From assembly GCA_030594925.1 (NCBI GenBank), contig JAUVEG010000010.1, positions 1 to 12,928 of the forward strand: a DNA stretch of 12,928 nucleotides, given 5' to 3'. This stretch comes from Gammaproteobacteria bacterium. GTDB lineage: Bacteria > Pseudomonadota > Gammaproteobacteria > Chromatiales > Chromatiaceae. The position numbers and the translations under genes are program-made. The notes under the pieces are model-generated. The model had not been told where the DNA came from. It was given only the letters and a program-made list of their open reading frames with translations, and made no database searches. This document shows, piece by piece, positions 5,467-12,928 of this stretch. The first letter of the stretch is position 1. Every line of letters begins with the position of its first letter.

Positions 5467-8064
5467 TCACACTTCGTTCATCTCACCCATGGTTCCCACG
5501 AGTTTCGCCGATAGCCACGGCATTCCGCTGATCAGGGAAACCACTACAGCCGCCGCATAAGTGATGCTCTGAATAACCAGCACCAGCGCCCACAACTGTA
5601 CATCCAGCATATCGCCGTCAAATCGCATCAGCACCACTGTCGCAGCCAGCAGGAACGCCGTCAGAAACAGTAACTCTTCCCGGGCATCGAGTAATGCGCG
5701 CATCAGCGCATTGCTCTGAACCCGTTTAGGAGTGCGAAAAAACCCGATCTTTTGTGTCACAATTCCAGCCAGCATGGCGCGGGCAATGGTATGTGACAAG
5801 GCCAGACCTGCGATACCGGCAGCGATACTCTGCCTCAGAGTCGCCCCGATACTATGACGATAGAGAAAAAACATCTTCAATATCTTGAATAAAAACAGCG
5901 TCACCGGCAGTATCATGAAGATGATATGCGGCGGACTTACATACTGGGGAAACCAGATCATCGCAATCGACCAGCCCAGCGCGGCAAAGTTAAAAATAAG
6001 GTTGAAGCCATCGGCAAACCACGGCAGCCAGCCGGCAATAAAATGGTAACGCTGCCCCCTGCTGAGCCGGGTCTTCTCCATCCCAAGCAGCTCAACCAGA
6101 TGCTTGCGCATGATCAGTACAGCCCCGTAGGCCCAGCGAAACCGTTGTTTTTTAAAATCGACAAAGGTGTCCGGCATCAATCCCTTGCCAAAACTTTGTG
6201 GCATATAGGTCGCCGCATATCCATGCTCGAAGATACGCAGACCAAGCTCTGCATCCTCTGTAATGCACCACTCCGGCCAGCCGCCAACCTCTTCCAGTAC
6301 TGACTTTCGCACCAGCGTCATGGTGCCGTGCTGGATAATGGCATTGCGTTCATTGCGCGTGACCATGCCAATGTGAAAAAAGCCCCGGTACTCTGCCAGA
6401 CACATCGCCTTGAAAGCATTTTCATCCCCGTCCCGGTAGTCCTGGGGAGCCTGCACAATGGCTATTTCGGGAGTAGTGAAGCGGGGTACTAATGTTCGCA
6501 GCCAATCACGATTGACCTGGTAGTCGCTGTCGATTACCGCAACAATTTCCGCATCGGATGCGGTTTTTTTCAATACATAATTAAGAGCACCCGCTTTAAA
6601 ACCGGATAACGGCGCCACATGGAAAAAACGAAAGCGCTCACCCAGCTTTTCACAGTGGGCCTGCACCGGCTGCCACACTGCAGGATCCCTGGTGTTATTA
6701 TCGATCACCAGAACCTCAAAGTTCGGGTAATCGAGCACGGCCAGCGCATCCAGCGTCTGCTTCAGCATTTGCGGCGGCTCATCATAGGCCGGCACATGAA
6801 TCGAAACCATCGGCAGCTCTGCATCCGTCGCCACTTCAGTGTGTGTTTCGCGGCGTGACTCTCCCAGCCACAGAGCCTCTGCCCACTCATGCGCCTCGGC
6901 CAGCAATACGACAACCACTCCCAACGCGAACAGGAACAGCACCACACCCACCACCAGGGTCGCGGGCGTCAAATACTGCTGGGAGAATTGATACACCATC
7001 CACACCGCAAAAGTGGTGATGGCAAAAGTAATCAACGCCAGAAAGCCGCGGCCACGGGATCCCAGGCCATGGCTGTCGCGAAACAACAGCGCAAGCAGAA
7101 GAATGGCAATACCAATGGCAATGGCTGACAATCCCCGCCACTGGGGAATCATCACCACCGGTTGGACGAAATCGAACTTGGGATCCCGCTCAGTATCGTA
7201 GACGCCCCAATGCGTACCCGCCTCCCCTTCCAGCTCCCGCTTCCACAGCTGATCGAAGGCCTCCATAATGTAATAGGTATATCCTTCCCTCTCGGCAGCA
7301 TCGAGGAAGCGGCGCAAAAAAATCGCCTGGTTTGCCTGGCTGGCCACGGCGCCCTGGCGGGTGCGGCCATTGCTCGGCCAGCCCACCTCTGCGATCACGA
7401 TCTCCTTGGTGGGGTAAGCCTTTTGCAGCTCTTTGTAGCGCATGTTGACATAACCGACGGCGCTGTCGACCGGGATCCCCTCCCAGTACGGCAGTAGATG
7501 CACCGCAATGAAATCGACATTCGCAGCCAGTTCGGGGTGTTCCAACCAGATATGCCAGGGTTCTGCCAGACTGACAGGAGCCCACACAACCTCTTTCACC
7601 TGCTTAATATAGGCGATCATCTGCTCGACAGAGCGCTCACCACGCAGCAGCGTCTCATTACCGACAATCACGCGCACCACAGCGCGGTGACTCTCCCGGT
7701 AGACGCGCAACAGCTTCTCAATCTCCTCGGCATTGGCAGCTTCGTCATCACTGATCCAGGCTCCGAGAGCGACATTCAGATCATAGACGCCGGCCAGTCT
7801 GGGGATTTCCGCCAGGGTAGATGCCACGGAGTAGGTTCGAATAGCATGAACATCGCCGGACAGCAGGGCGAGATCCTCGTTGATCTCCTCGATTTTGGGA
7901 TAGATATTCGTGGAAGGCCCATGCTCACCCCGGCCCGGGGAGAAACAGAATCCATCGACTTCAGAAGGCCATGGCGGTTCGATATCGGGCTGGTTGACCA
8001 GCGCCCACAGCAAAACCGTAAGCCCCCCCATGAGGAATGTAATGATAAGACTGGAACGGTTCAC
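5467..8064 (-). CDS. ndvB: NdvB-like beta-glucan synthase: periplasmic GH17 domain fused to processive GT2
   Basis: This 865-residue fusion has an N-terminal membrane anchor (5-24), then a GH17-type domain (about 35-300) with acid/base Glu137 in VIVGNE and nucleophile Glu226 in IAEVGWPS. Two membrane segments follow (about 311-327 and 340-358), with a third near 370-388. Next is a cytoplasmic family 2 glycosyltransferase (about 418-650) with Asp455 (VIDNNT), D512-S-D514, the TED motif (602-604) and Q640-R-F-R-W644 of processive synthases. A multi-pass C terminus completes it. This layout and length match NdvB of P. aeruginosa (about 880 residues), which makes beta-1,3-glucans in the periplasm; GH17 domains of such proteins act as transglycosylases that branch or cyclise the chain. 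The start is GTG at 8064, with weak AGG pairing. It lies 47 bp downstream of speD on the same strand, so read-through is likely. The symbol is by resemblance only. Confidence 0.87.
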   Translation of the reverse strand: MNRSSLIITFLMGGLTVLLWALVNQPDIEPPWPSEVDGFCFSPGRGEHGPSTNIYPKIEEINEDLALLSGDVHAIRTYSVASTLAEIPRLAGVYDLNVALGAWISDDEAANAEEIEKLLRVYRESHRAVVRVIVGNETLLRGERSVEQMIAYIKQVKEVVWAPVSLAEPWHIWLEHPELAANVDFIAVHLLPYWEGIPVDSAVGYVNMRYKELQKAYPTKEIVIAEVGWPSNGRTRQGAVASQANQAIFLRRFLDAAEREGYTYYIMEAFDQLWKRELEGEAGTHWGVYDTERDPKFDFVQPVVMIPQWRGLSAIAIGIAILLLALLFRDSHGLGSRGRGFLALITFAITTFAVWMVYQFSQQYLTPATLVVGVVLFLFALGVVVVLLAEAHEWAEALWLGESRRETHTEVATDAELPMVSIHVPAYDEPPQMLKQTLDALAVLDYPNFEVLVIDNNTRDPAVWQPVQAHCEKLGERFRFFHVAPLSGFKAGALNYVLKKTASDAEIVAVIDSDYQVNRDWLRTLVPRFTTPEIAIVQAPQDYRDGDENAFKAMCLAEYRGFFHIGMVTRNERNAIIQHGTMTLVRKSVLEEVGGWPEWCITEDAELGLRIFEHGYAATYMPQSFGKGLMPDTFVDFKKQRFRWAYGAVLIMRKHLVELLGMEKTRLSRGQRYHFIAGWLPWFADGFNLIFNFAALGWSIAMIWFPQYVSPPHIIFMILPVTLFLFKILKMFFLYRHSIGATLRQSIAAGIAGLALSHTIARAMLAGIVTQKIGFFRTPKRVQSNALMRALLDAREELLFLTAFLLAATVVLMRFDGDMLDVQLWALVLVIQSITYAAAVVVSLISGMPWLSAKLVGTMGEMNEV

Positions 8065-8111
8065 AACCTGAAGCGCCTGTTACGACAGTATGCCGATTTC
8101 TGCATGATGAC

Positions 8112-8528
8112 TCATCGCAAAACCCTGCCGCGTAACGCCTCTGTCACTTCCATACGCCCTGGATAAAAGGCGCGTTTGAGTACAGGAATGGCATTTTCAG
8201 GCTGCGCTTCACCACACATGAAGATGTCAAAGGCGGCATAATCACGTTCGGGCCAGGTATGCACGCTGATGTGGGACTCGGCAAGTACCGCAACCCCGGA
8301 AACACCGCCGCTGGAGGAGAAATGATGAAGGTGAATATGCAACAGGGTGGCGCCGCAAGCTTTTACGCATTGGCGCATGGCTTCTTCGATATGCTTTATA
8401 TCGTCGAGATATTTCGCTTCCCATAAATCCAGCAGCAGATGGATGCCGGCGTACTGGATCTCTTCGCGCAGGATGAAGTGATCATCGGGGATCTCCGGCG
8501 CGGCTTCAGCAGGTGCAACAATCTGCAT
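8112..8528 (-). CDS. speD: S-adenosylmethionine decarboxylase proenzyme
   Basis: This 138-residue protein is a short bacterial SpeD. It decarboxylates S-adenosylmethionine to provide the aminopropyl donor for spermidine. It cleaves itself between Glu84 and Ser85 in VLAES-HISVHTWPE, and the serine becomes the catalytic pyruvoyl group. His90 and Cys105 (DIFMCG), needed for processing and catalysis, are present. The N-terminal dozen residues (MQIVAPAEAAPE) are a short variable extension. The start has a clear Shine-Dalgarno, GAGGAGA, 6 nt upstream. No spermidine synthase gene (speE) is nearby; instead it leads into the glucan synthase gene. Confidence 0.95.
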   Translation of the reverse strand: MQIVAPAEAAPEIPDDHFILREEIQYAGIHLLLDLWEAKYLDDIKHIEEAMRQCVKACGATLLHIHLHHFSSSGGVSGVAVLAESHISVHTWPERDYAAFDIFMCGEAQPENAIPVLKRAFYPGRMEVTEALRGRVLR

Positions 8529-8568
8529 CTGTTGTCTCCTCAGGAACTATAAAATAGATGGCGTCGCT

Positions 8569-8597
8569 ACCATAGAGGATATTGCCATTTTTCACAA
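8569..8597 (-). promoter_or_regulatory. Candidate promoter for speD
   Basis: On the minus strand TTGTGA (8597-8592) and TATGGT (8574-8569) lie 17 bp apart, each a 4-of-6 match to consensus. The start would fall near 8562, giving a leader of about 34 nt that carries the GAGGAGA ribosome site. It sits between the MITE (right boundary side) and speD, so speD can be transcribed without perM. Confidence 0.4.
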
Positions 8598-8621
8598 GCA
8601 TCCTGGAGTATCGGAAAGCAT

Positions 8622-8808
8622 CAAAAATCGTAACTATTCAGCACATGAGGGAGCGTCGTTGTTATCAGGTATATCTACCGGAAAACACCGTAAATACATC
8701 CCTGTAGGCTCGTGTCGGCATCCATGCCTCCAACGTTTCCTTTAGATATACCCGATAGCAACGACTTATTAGCTCATTTAGCACGATACTGAATAGTTAC
8801 CAAAAATC
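8622..8808. mobile_element. 171-bp palindromic MITE with GTAA ends and 8-bp target duplication (IS66-like ends)
   Basis: The element spans 8630-8800. Its terminal repeats GTAACTATTCAG (8630-8641) and CTGAATAGTTAC (8789-8800) are perfect 12-bp inverses. The 8-mer CAAAAATC occurs immediately outside both ends (8622-8629 and 8801-8808), an exact target-site duplication. Inside is a second inverted repeat, 8655-8676 against 8744-8765, matching at 20 of 22 positions. Its core holds two short hairpins (TACA/TGTA near 8695-8706; GGCAT/ATGCC at 8717-8728). It is non-coding. Termini beginning GTAA and 8-bp duplications are hallmarks of IS66-family elements, so an IS66 transposase probably moved it. 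It begins 13 bp after the perM stop and could terminate that transcript. Confidence 0.85.
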
Positions 8809-8814
8809 TTTCAG

Positions 8815-9870
8815 TCAGGCTTCCGCTTGCTGGCTTGGCCAGGCTGTCAGCACCGCCTTGACCAGAGTGCCAAGTGGTATAGCGAAAAAGACACCCCAGA
8901 AGCCCCATAATCCGCCAAAAACAAGGATTGAAACAATGATTGCAACCGGATGCAGATTGACAACTTCCGAAAACAGCAGTGGAACCAGCACATTGCCATC
9001 GAGCGCCTGGATAACGAAATAGGCGACAGCCAGCCCCCCGAAAGCACCGCCCCATCCCCACTGGAACCAGGCAACGAGCAGCACAGGCAGTGTAACGACG
9101 GCTGCGCCAATGTAGGGAATGATGACAGAGAGGCCTACCAGTACGCCCAGTAACAAGGCATAGTTCAGGCCAAACAGCGTAAAGGTGACATAACTCACCG
9201 AGCCGACGATCAGAACCTCCCAGAATTTCCCGCGTACATAGTTGGCAATCTGCATATCCACATCGATCCAGACCTGATCTGCAATTCCACGATCTTTGGG
9301 AAAAAAACGTAGAAACCACCGGGAAATCAGCTTCTTGTCCTTCATAAAAAAGAACACCAGCAGCGGCACCAGGATGAGATAGACAAGCAGCGTGATCAGC
9401 CCAACGACAGACGCTGCCGATGTGGAGAGGATCTTCTGACCAGCCAGCGCCACCTCATTTTTCATCACTGTGATCAGTTTTATGATCTGCTCTACAGTGA
9501 TAAGATCGGGATAGAGTTCGGGAAGCCTCATGAGGCTCTTTTGTCCGCTTGAGAGCATATAGGGAAGCTGTTGCACCAGGTCAGTCAACTGGCTGGACGC
9601 CAGAGGCAGGACGCCAAAAATGATCAACACCACGAACAGCATAAATGCAATAAAAACGATGCAGACTGCCAGTAGTCGCGGCAGATGATAGCGTTCAAGG
9701 ATACCCACGACGCCTTCAAGCAGATAGGCAATGACAAGGCTTGCCAGCACCGGGGCCAGCATATCCCCGAAAAACAGGATAACTGCAAAACCGGCAATTA
9801 ATGCCAGTATCAGTGCAACAACCTGTGGATCCGAGAAGGTGCGGCGGAACCAGCCAGCAACGAGATTCAT
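8815..9870 (-). CDS. PerM/AI-2E-family membrane transporter
   Basis: This 351-residue polytopic membrane protein shows the standard plan of the family: hydrophobic helices at about 17-34, 37-55 and 67-90, a large hydrophilic loop (95-150), a helix at 153-176, a cytoplasmic stretch with YVRGKFWEVL (211-220), and closing helices. These include the conserved IIPYIGA (250-256) and the QALDGNVLVPLLFSEVVNLHP block (288-308). Members are variously described as autoinducer-2 exporters (TqsA), sodium/proton antiporters or permeases of unknown substrate, so only the family is assigned. Its ATG follows the upstream stop by 3 nt, with AGGA pairing inside the preceding gene's end. It is the last gene of the LysR operon. 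Confidence 0.9.
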   Translation of the reverse strand: MNLVAGWFRRTFSDPQVVALILALIAGFAVILFFGDMLAPVLASLVIAYLLEGVVGILERYHLPRLLAVCIVFIAFMLFVVLIIFGVLPLASSQLTDLVQQLPYMLSSGQKSLMRLPELYPDLITVEQIIKLITVMKNEVALAGQKILSTSAASVVGLITLLVYLILVPLLVFFFMKDKKLISRWFLRFFPKDRGIADQVWIDVDMQIANYVRGKFWEVLIVGSVSYVTFTLFGLNYALLLGVLVGLSVIIPYIGAAVVTLPVLLVAWFQWGWGGAFGGLAVAYFVIQALDGNVLVPLLFSEVVNLHPVAIIVSILVFGGLWGFWGVFFAIPLGTLVKAVLTAWPSQQAEA

Positions 9871-9873
9871 TCC

Positions 9874-10263
9874 TTAATCCTGTTCCAGTTCATTCCGGTA
9901 TTCATCATAACGCGTGGAAAAAAGTACCTCGAGATCATCAATCACCTCCGTGGCCGCCCTCCCCTTCAGAATATGGGAAGACATCAGATCGGAAGTTTCA
10001 TGCAGCAGCGTCTCTTTTTCAAGCATTGGATAACAGCTGGATAATCGCCGAATTGCGGCCACGACACTCTCTTGCGGCGGCCGTTCGCTCTCTCCCGGCA
10101 GTTGCAATTGCCGGGGCTCTGATTTTTCCCGGGTAGCGGCTCGCTGCTTCAGAAATTCGGCAAATGCCATCAATGCCTGCTGATCTTCACTGCAGAGGTT
10201 TTGATAGAGAGCGGACAGCCTGTTGTTTTTCCCTCCTCCGCCCATGGGCATCGAAGGCAGCAT
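9874..10263 (-). CDS. Small conserved protein of unknown function, co-transcribed with LysR and PerM
   Basis: This 129-residue soluble protein has no signal peptide or membrane segment. A short glycine-rich head (MGGGGKN) precedes a predicted helical segment (RLSALYQNLCSEDQQALMAF, about 14-33). A proline- and charge-rich linker (45-65) follows, then a second helical block (SVVAAIRRLSSCYPMLEK, LLHETSDLM, ATEVIDDLEVLF) and a charged end. I recall similar proteins with the AFAEFL and RL-x-YPML patterns in beta- and gammaproteobacteria, but no function is known to me. Its ATG overlaps the LysR stop as TGATG, and an AGAAGAG ribosome site precedes it; a TTG one codon earlier is less likely. The tight coupling suggests it works with the regulator or the transporter. 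Confidence 0.8.
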   Translation of the reverse strand: MLPSMPMGGGGKNNRLSALYQNLCSEDQQALMAFAEFLKQRAATREKSEPRQLQLPGESERPPQESVVAAIRRLSSCYPMLEKETLLHETSDLMSSHILKGRAATEVIDDLEVLFSTRYDEYRNELEQD

Positions 10264-11168
10264 CAAGCGCTCTTCTCTGACCCTGAGGATTCGCAGTAGT
10301 CACGCGCAAACTCCAGCAGCGTCTCCATCAGACGCAAACGAAACTTCTGCTTTTGATGCACAAATGAGAAAGGACGATCCGGCTGTGAGTCGAAAGGGAT
10401 GCACACCAGAGTCCCCAGCTGCAACTCCTTCTGTATCGTTGCCCTGGAAACCACGGAAACTCCCATATCCGCTTCAACAGCCCCCTTAACGGCTTCAGGA
10501 CTCCCCAACTCCATTGATATATTGATGCAGGAGTCACATTCATCCATCATGCTCATCACAGCTTCACGAGTGCCTGAACCCTCTTCCCGACAGATAAAGG
10601 GGTATTTTGCAAGATCCTTGAAGGAGATGACCTTTTTCTCGGCAAGTGGGTTGCCAGGTGCGGCGATTGCGACCAGCTGATCCTTGCGACACTCTTCAAC
10701 CACCAGGTTTTTATTGGTAACAGGCGCCTCGATAACTCCAAGATCAATAATATTGTTCTCAACCATATGAACAATTCCCTCGGAGTTGGAGACCTTGAGA
10801 TGAATATTTACATCCGGATGCTCTGCCTTGAAGTCGCCAAGCAGCGGCGGCAGCATATATTCCGCGATGGTTGTACTGGCGCCAATGGTGAGAGTGCCGC
10901 TGATCTCTCCTGTCATCTCCCGTACTGTGTTCTCCATCTGTCCGTAGAGCTCGAAGATCTTGTCTGCATAACCATAGACACGTGTACCTGCTTCCGTGAG
11001 ACTGATGCGATTATGCGTACGGTCAAAAAGACGTGTATTGAAATACTCTTCCAGCTGGCGTACCTGAAAGGTGACTGCCGGTTGGGTCATGTGCAGGGTT
11101 TCAGCCGCTTTGGTAAAACTTAACAAGCGGGCGACCATGTGGAATACCTGTAATCTGCGGTCAGCCAT
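10263..11168 (-). CDS. LysR-family transcriptional regulator
   Basis: This 301-residue protein has an N-terminal winged helix-turn-helix (residues 4-61, with LSFTKAAETLHMTQPAVTFQ), a linker helix, and a periplasmic-binding-protein-like effector domain (about 92-290). Effector-pocket segments include GASTTIAEYMLP (96-107), NSEGIVHMVEN and EEGSGTRE. The pattern resembles the CysB/CbbR/YeiE branch that senses small anions or metabolites, but the ligand and targets cannot be read from sequence. It is the first gene of a three-gene operon with the unknown small protein and PerM, and it lies 142 bp downstream of zwf in the same direction. Members usually repress their own gene; a dyad lies just upstream. 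Confidence 0.92.
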   Translation of the reverse strand: MADRRLQVFHMVARLLSFTKAAETLHMTQPAVTFQVRQLEEYFNTRLFDRTHNRISLTEAGTRVYGYADKIFELYGQMENTVREMTGEISGTLTIGASTTIAEYMLPPLLGDFKAEHPDVNIHLKVSNSEGIVHMVENNIIDLGVIEAPVTNKNLVVEECRKDQLVAIAAPGNPLAEKKVISFKDLAKYPFICREEGSGTREAVMSMMDECDSCINISMELGSPEAVKGAVEADMGVSVVSRATIQKELQLGTLVCIPFDSQPDRPFSFVHQKQKFRLRLMETLLEFARDYCESSGSEKSA

Positions 11169-11179
11169 CTGTGAATGCC

Positions 11180-11214
11180 ATTATGGTCTCAATAAAATAC
11201 GTTTATACCATAAT
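11180..11214. promoter_or_regulatory. Interrupted dyad upstream of the LysR gene, candidate autoregulatory site
   Basis: ATTATGGT (11180-11187) and ACCATAAT (11207-11214) are perfect 8-bp inverted arms separated by 19 bp. Inside them ATAAA/TTTAT (11192-11206) forms a second, nearly concentric 15-bp dyad. The site begins 12 bp upstream of the LysR start codon. LysR proteins bind interrupted palindromes close to their own promoters, so autoregulation is the likely use. The surrounding sequence is very AT-rich, which raises the chance of coincidental dyads. Confidence 0.4.
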
Positions 11215-11310
11215 TGACTCTTAAATAATATTTATAGAAGCAATATAATTGATTTAGAACAGCTTGATCACGGATTTTTGAGATTCAGGTGCGTGAGCAC
11301 AGCTTCCAGG

Positions 11311-12813
11311 TTATTCATCGTCACCTTCCGGGTCGATAGTATGACGCCAGCGCTGCTCTTTTTTCTCAAACAGCCGCCGGCTTTCAACAGGCCCCCAACT
11401 GCCGGCAGGATACTCTGGAATGGCTTCATCACGACGTTGCCACTCCCTGATAACCGGATCTACCACCCGCCACGCATGTTCGACTTCGTCATAGCGCAAA
11501 AACAGCGCCCGGTCGCCATCCATAACATCCAGCAGCAACTCCTCGTAGGCATCAATTTTCTCCTGAAGCGCCCCACGCAGACTGGCGTCAAGACTGGTCT
11601 GGCGGATATTCATCTCCAGCCCTGACTCTTTGACGGTCATCTCGATGCGCAGACACTCGCACGGCTGTATACCCAGCATAATCCAGTTCTGTTTCATCGG
11701 CCCGGCCACCAGGTCGCGAAAGAGTTGCTGGGGCGGGTGACGAAAGCAGATCGAGATCATGGATTGACGTTCAGCCATACGTTTGCCTGTACGCAGATAG
11801 AAAGGCACACCCCGCCAGCGCCAGTTGTCTATATAAAGCTTCAGCGCCGCATAGGTCTCAGTGGTGCTGTCAGCCGGCACATTCTCTTCATCGAGATAGG
11901 CAACCACGTCGCTGCCGTCAATCACTCCCTGTCTATAACGGGCGCGAAAAGCGTGGTCGTCGACGCTCTCTTTATTGATAGGACGCACGGATTTCAGCAC
12001 CTTGACCTTTTCATCGCGCAGGGACTCCGCCTCCATCGTTGCAGGGGGCTCCATGGCAACCAGCGTCAGCAACTGCAGCAGGTGGCTCTGAATCATGTCG
12101 CGCATAGCCCCGCTGTCGTCATAATAGGCGGCGCGACTGCCAACACCCATGCGTTCGGAGTGCGTGATTTGAACATGCTCGATGTAGTTGCGGTTCCACA
12201 GCGGCTCCAGCAAAGTGTTGGCAAATCTGAATACAAGCACGTTCTGCACCGTGCTTTTCCCCAGATAGTGATCGATGCGGTAAATCTGCTCCTCCTGCAG
12301 GTGCTGCGTGAGACTCCGCTGCAGTTCGCGGGCGCTGTGCAAATCGTAGCCAAAAGGCTTTTCAATCACCACGCGGCGCCACCCATGCTGCTGTTGCAGC
12401 AACTCGGCTTCACCAAGCTTCTGCACCACCAGGCCAAAGTCAGCCGGGCGAATGGACATGTAAAATGCAATATTCTGCGGCAATTGTCTCTGTTTTTGCG
12501 GCGATAATTCAAGATACTGCTTCAATCGACCCCACATCGAATCGTCAGAGAGATCGCCCTGAAAATAGCTGATGCGTGCGGAAAAGTTTTTGAAGATCTC
12601 ATCATCGGGCTGGTGACGGGCGCGCTCTTCAACCCACTGGCGAACCTCGGAGATGCATTTGTCGTGATCCCAGAGACGCCTGCCGCTGACGACAATGCGT
12701 GTTCCCCGCGGGAGCTTATTCGCCACTTCAAGGTGGTATAACGCGGGGATCAGTTTCAGGCGCGAGAGGTTTCCCGTTGCGCCGAAAATAACATAAGTAC
12801 AGGCTTCGCTCAT
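11311..12813 (-). CDS. zwf: Glucose-6-phosphate 1-dehydrogenase
   Basis: This 500-residue enzyme oxidises glucose-6-phosphate to 6-phosphogluconolactone and makes NADPH, the entry to the pentose phosphate and Entner-Doudoroff routes. It shows the nucleotide-binding [12 protein letters not shown] near the N terminus. It also has EKPFG (Lys152), the substrate-binding RIDHYLGK (179-186), [10 protein letters not shown] carrying the catalytic-base His244, and the FYLRTGKRM block. The residue after RIDHYLGK is Ser where most enzymes have Glu (KE-T), a mild oddity. I start at 12813 because [14 protein letters not shown] matches the family's short lead-in. The frame is open to an ATG at 12855, which would add 14 residues; neither site has a Shine-Dalgarno. 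The gene for 6-phosphogluconolactonase, often adjacent, is not here. Confidence 0.95.
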   Translation of the reverse strand: MSEACTYVIFGATGNLSRLKLIPALYHLEVANKLPRGTRIVVSGRRLWDHDKCISEVRQWVEERARHQPDDEIFKNFSARISYFQGDLSDDSMWGRLKQYLELSPQKQRQLPQNIAFYMSIRPADFGLVVQKLGEAELLQQQHGWRRVVIEKPFGYDLHSARELQRSLTQHLQEEQIYRIDHYLGKSTVQNVLVFRFANTLLEPLWNRNYIEHVQITHSERMGVGSRAAYYDDSGAMRDMIQSHLLQLLTLVAMEPPATMEAESLRDEKVKVLKSVRPINKESVDDHAFRARYRQGVIDGSDVVAYLDEENVPADSTTETYAALKLYIDNWRWRGVPFYLRTGKRMAERQSMISICFRHPPQQLFRDLVAGPMKQNWIMLGIQPCECLRIEMTVKESGLEMNIRQTSLDASLRGALQEKIDAYEELLLDVMDGDRALFLRYDEVEHAWRVVDPVIREWQRRDEAIPEYPAGSWGPVESRRLFEKKEQRWRHTIDPEGDDE

Positions 12814-12928
12814 TTGGGAGAACTCGCTATTGCTCAAGAATGGAGGGATCAACATGATTCGGGATGATTATTACTTATTCCCAGTGGTAGGGAACTATAT
12901 CACTATCAGCATTGCACAACTGCTATGA

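Noticed and set aside
7498..8166. A 222-codon open frame opposite the GH17 domain
   Set aside because: It is antisense to a gene with clear catalytic motifs and has no recognisable domain or ribosome site.
11282..11302. GTGC-TCAC-GCAC hairpin after the zwf stop as a terminator
   Set aside because: The stem is only 4 bp and no U-run follows it on the minus strand.
11725..12507. A 260-codon open frame opposite zwf
   Set aside because: It is a shadow of the strongly supported zwf gene; its composition (His, Gln, Leu rich) is what reverse translation of zwf would give.
12878..12894. TTCCC/GGGAA inverted repeat upstream of zwf
   Set aside because: The arms are 5 bp with a 7-nt gap, too short to distinguish from chance, and no matching promoter elements could be placed around it.

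Overview
The window looks like a chromosomal piece from a gammaproteobacterium. The Zwf, SpeD, LysR and PerM proteins and the GH17-GT2 glucan synthase resemble those of pseudomonad- or Chromatiales-type bacteria. The genus cannot be fixed from the sequence. The left quarter is an accessory island; the right three quarters is a compact housekeeping and envelope region.

Left island (about 1-3300). The 3' end of a plus-strand gene enters at the left edge and may be a large RecQ-type helicase. It meets a vapBC toxin-antitoxin pair on the minus strand, whose antitoxin start lies 26 bp from a perfect 14-bp palindrome that could be its operator. A 434-bp gene-free stretch follows and holds a 122-bp MITE-like element with 18-bp terminal inverted repeats and an ATTA duplication. 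Next is a Fic-family AMP-transferase gene with an intact active site but a C terminus that runs out of frame into a short remnant of hsdM, the type I restriction-modification methylase. A second toxin-antitoxin pair (AbrB-type antitoxin, PIN toxin) follows, behind a good sigma70-like promoter. Together these read as a defence island or decayed restriction locus.

Middle (3466-8528). A membrane-anchored LtaS/OpgB-like phosphoglycerol transferase (plus strand) converges on a large membrane protein with a periplasmic GH17 domain and a processive GT2 domain (minus strand). The latter resembles NdvB of Pseudomonas aeruginosa, the beta-1,3-glucan synthase. A perfect 8-bp-stem hairpin lies between the two stop codons. 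The pair suggests production of a periplasmic beta-glucan carrying phosphoglycerol groups. Just upstream of the glucan synthase, in the same direction, is speD (S-adenosylmethionine decarboxylase, spermidine synthesis), probably co-transcribed with it.

Right side (8529-12928). All genes are on the minus strand. In transcription order they are zwf (glucose-6-phosphate dehydrogenase), a LysR regulator, a small conserved protein of unknown function and a PerM/AI-2E-family membrane protein. The last three are packed with a 1-nt overlap and a 3-nt gap and must form one operon. Between perM and speD sits the clearest mobile element of the window: a 171-bp palindromic MITE with 12-bp perfect terminal repeats beginning GTAA, flanked by an exact 8-bp duplication. 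These hallmarks fit the IS66 family. No rRNA, tRNA, CRISPR array or complete transposase gene was found.
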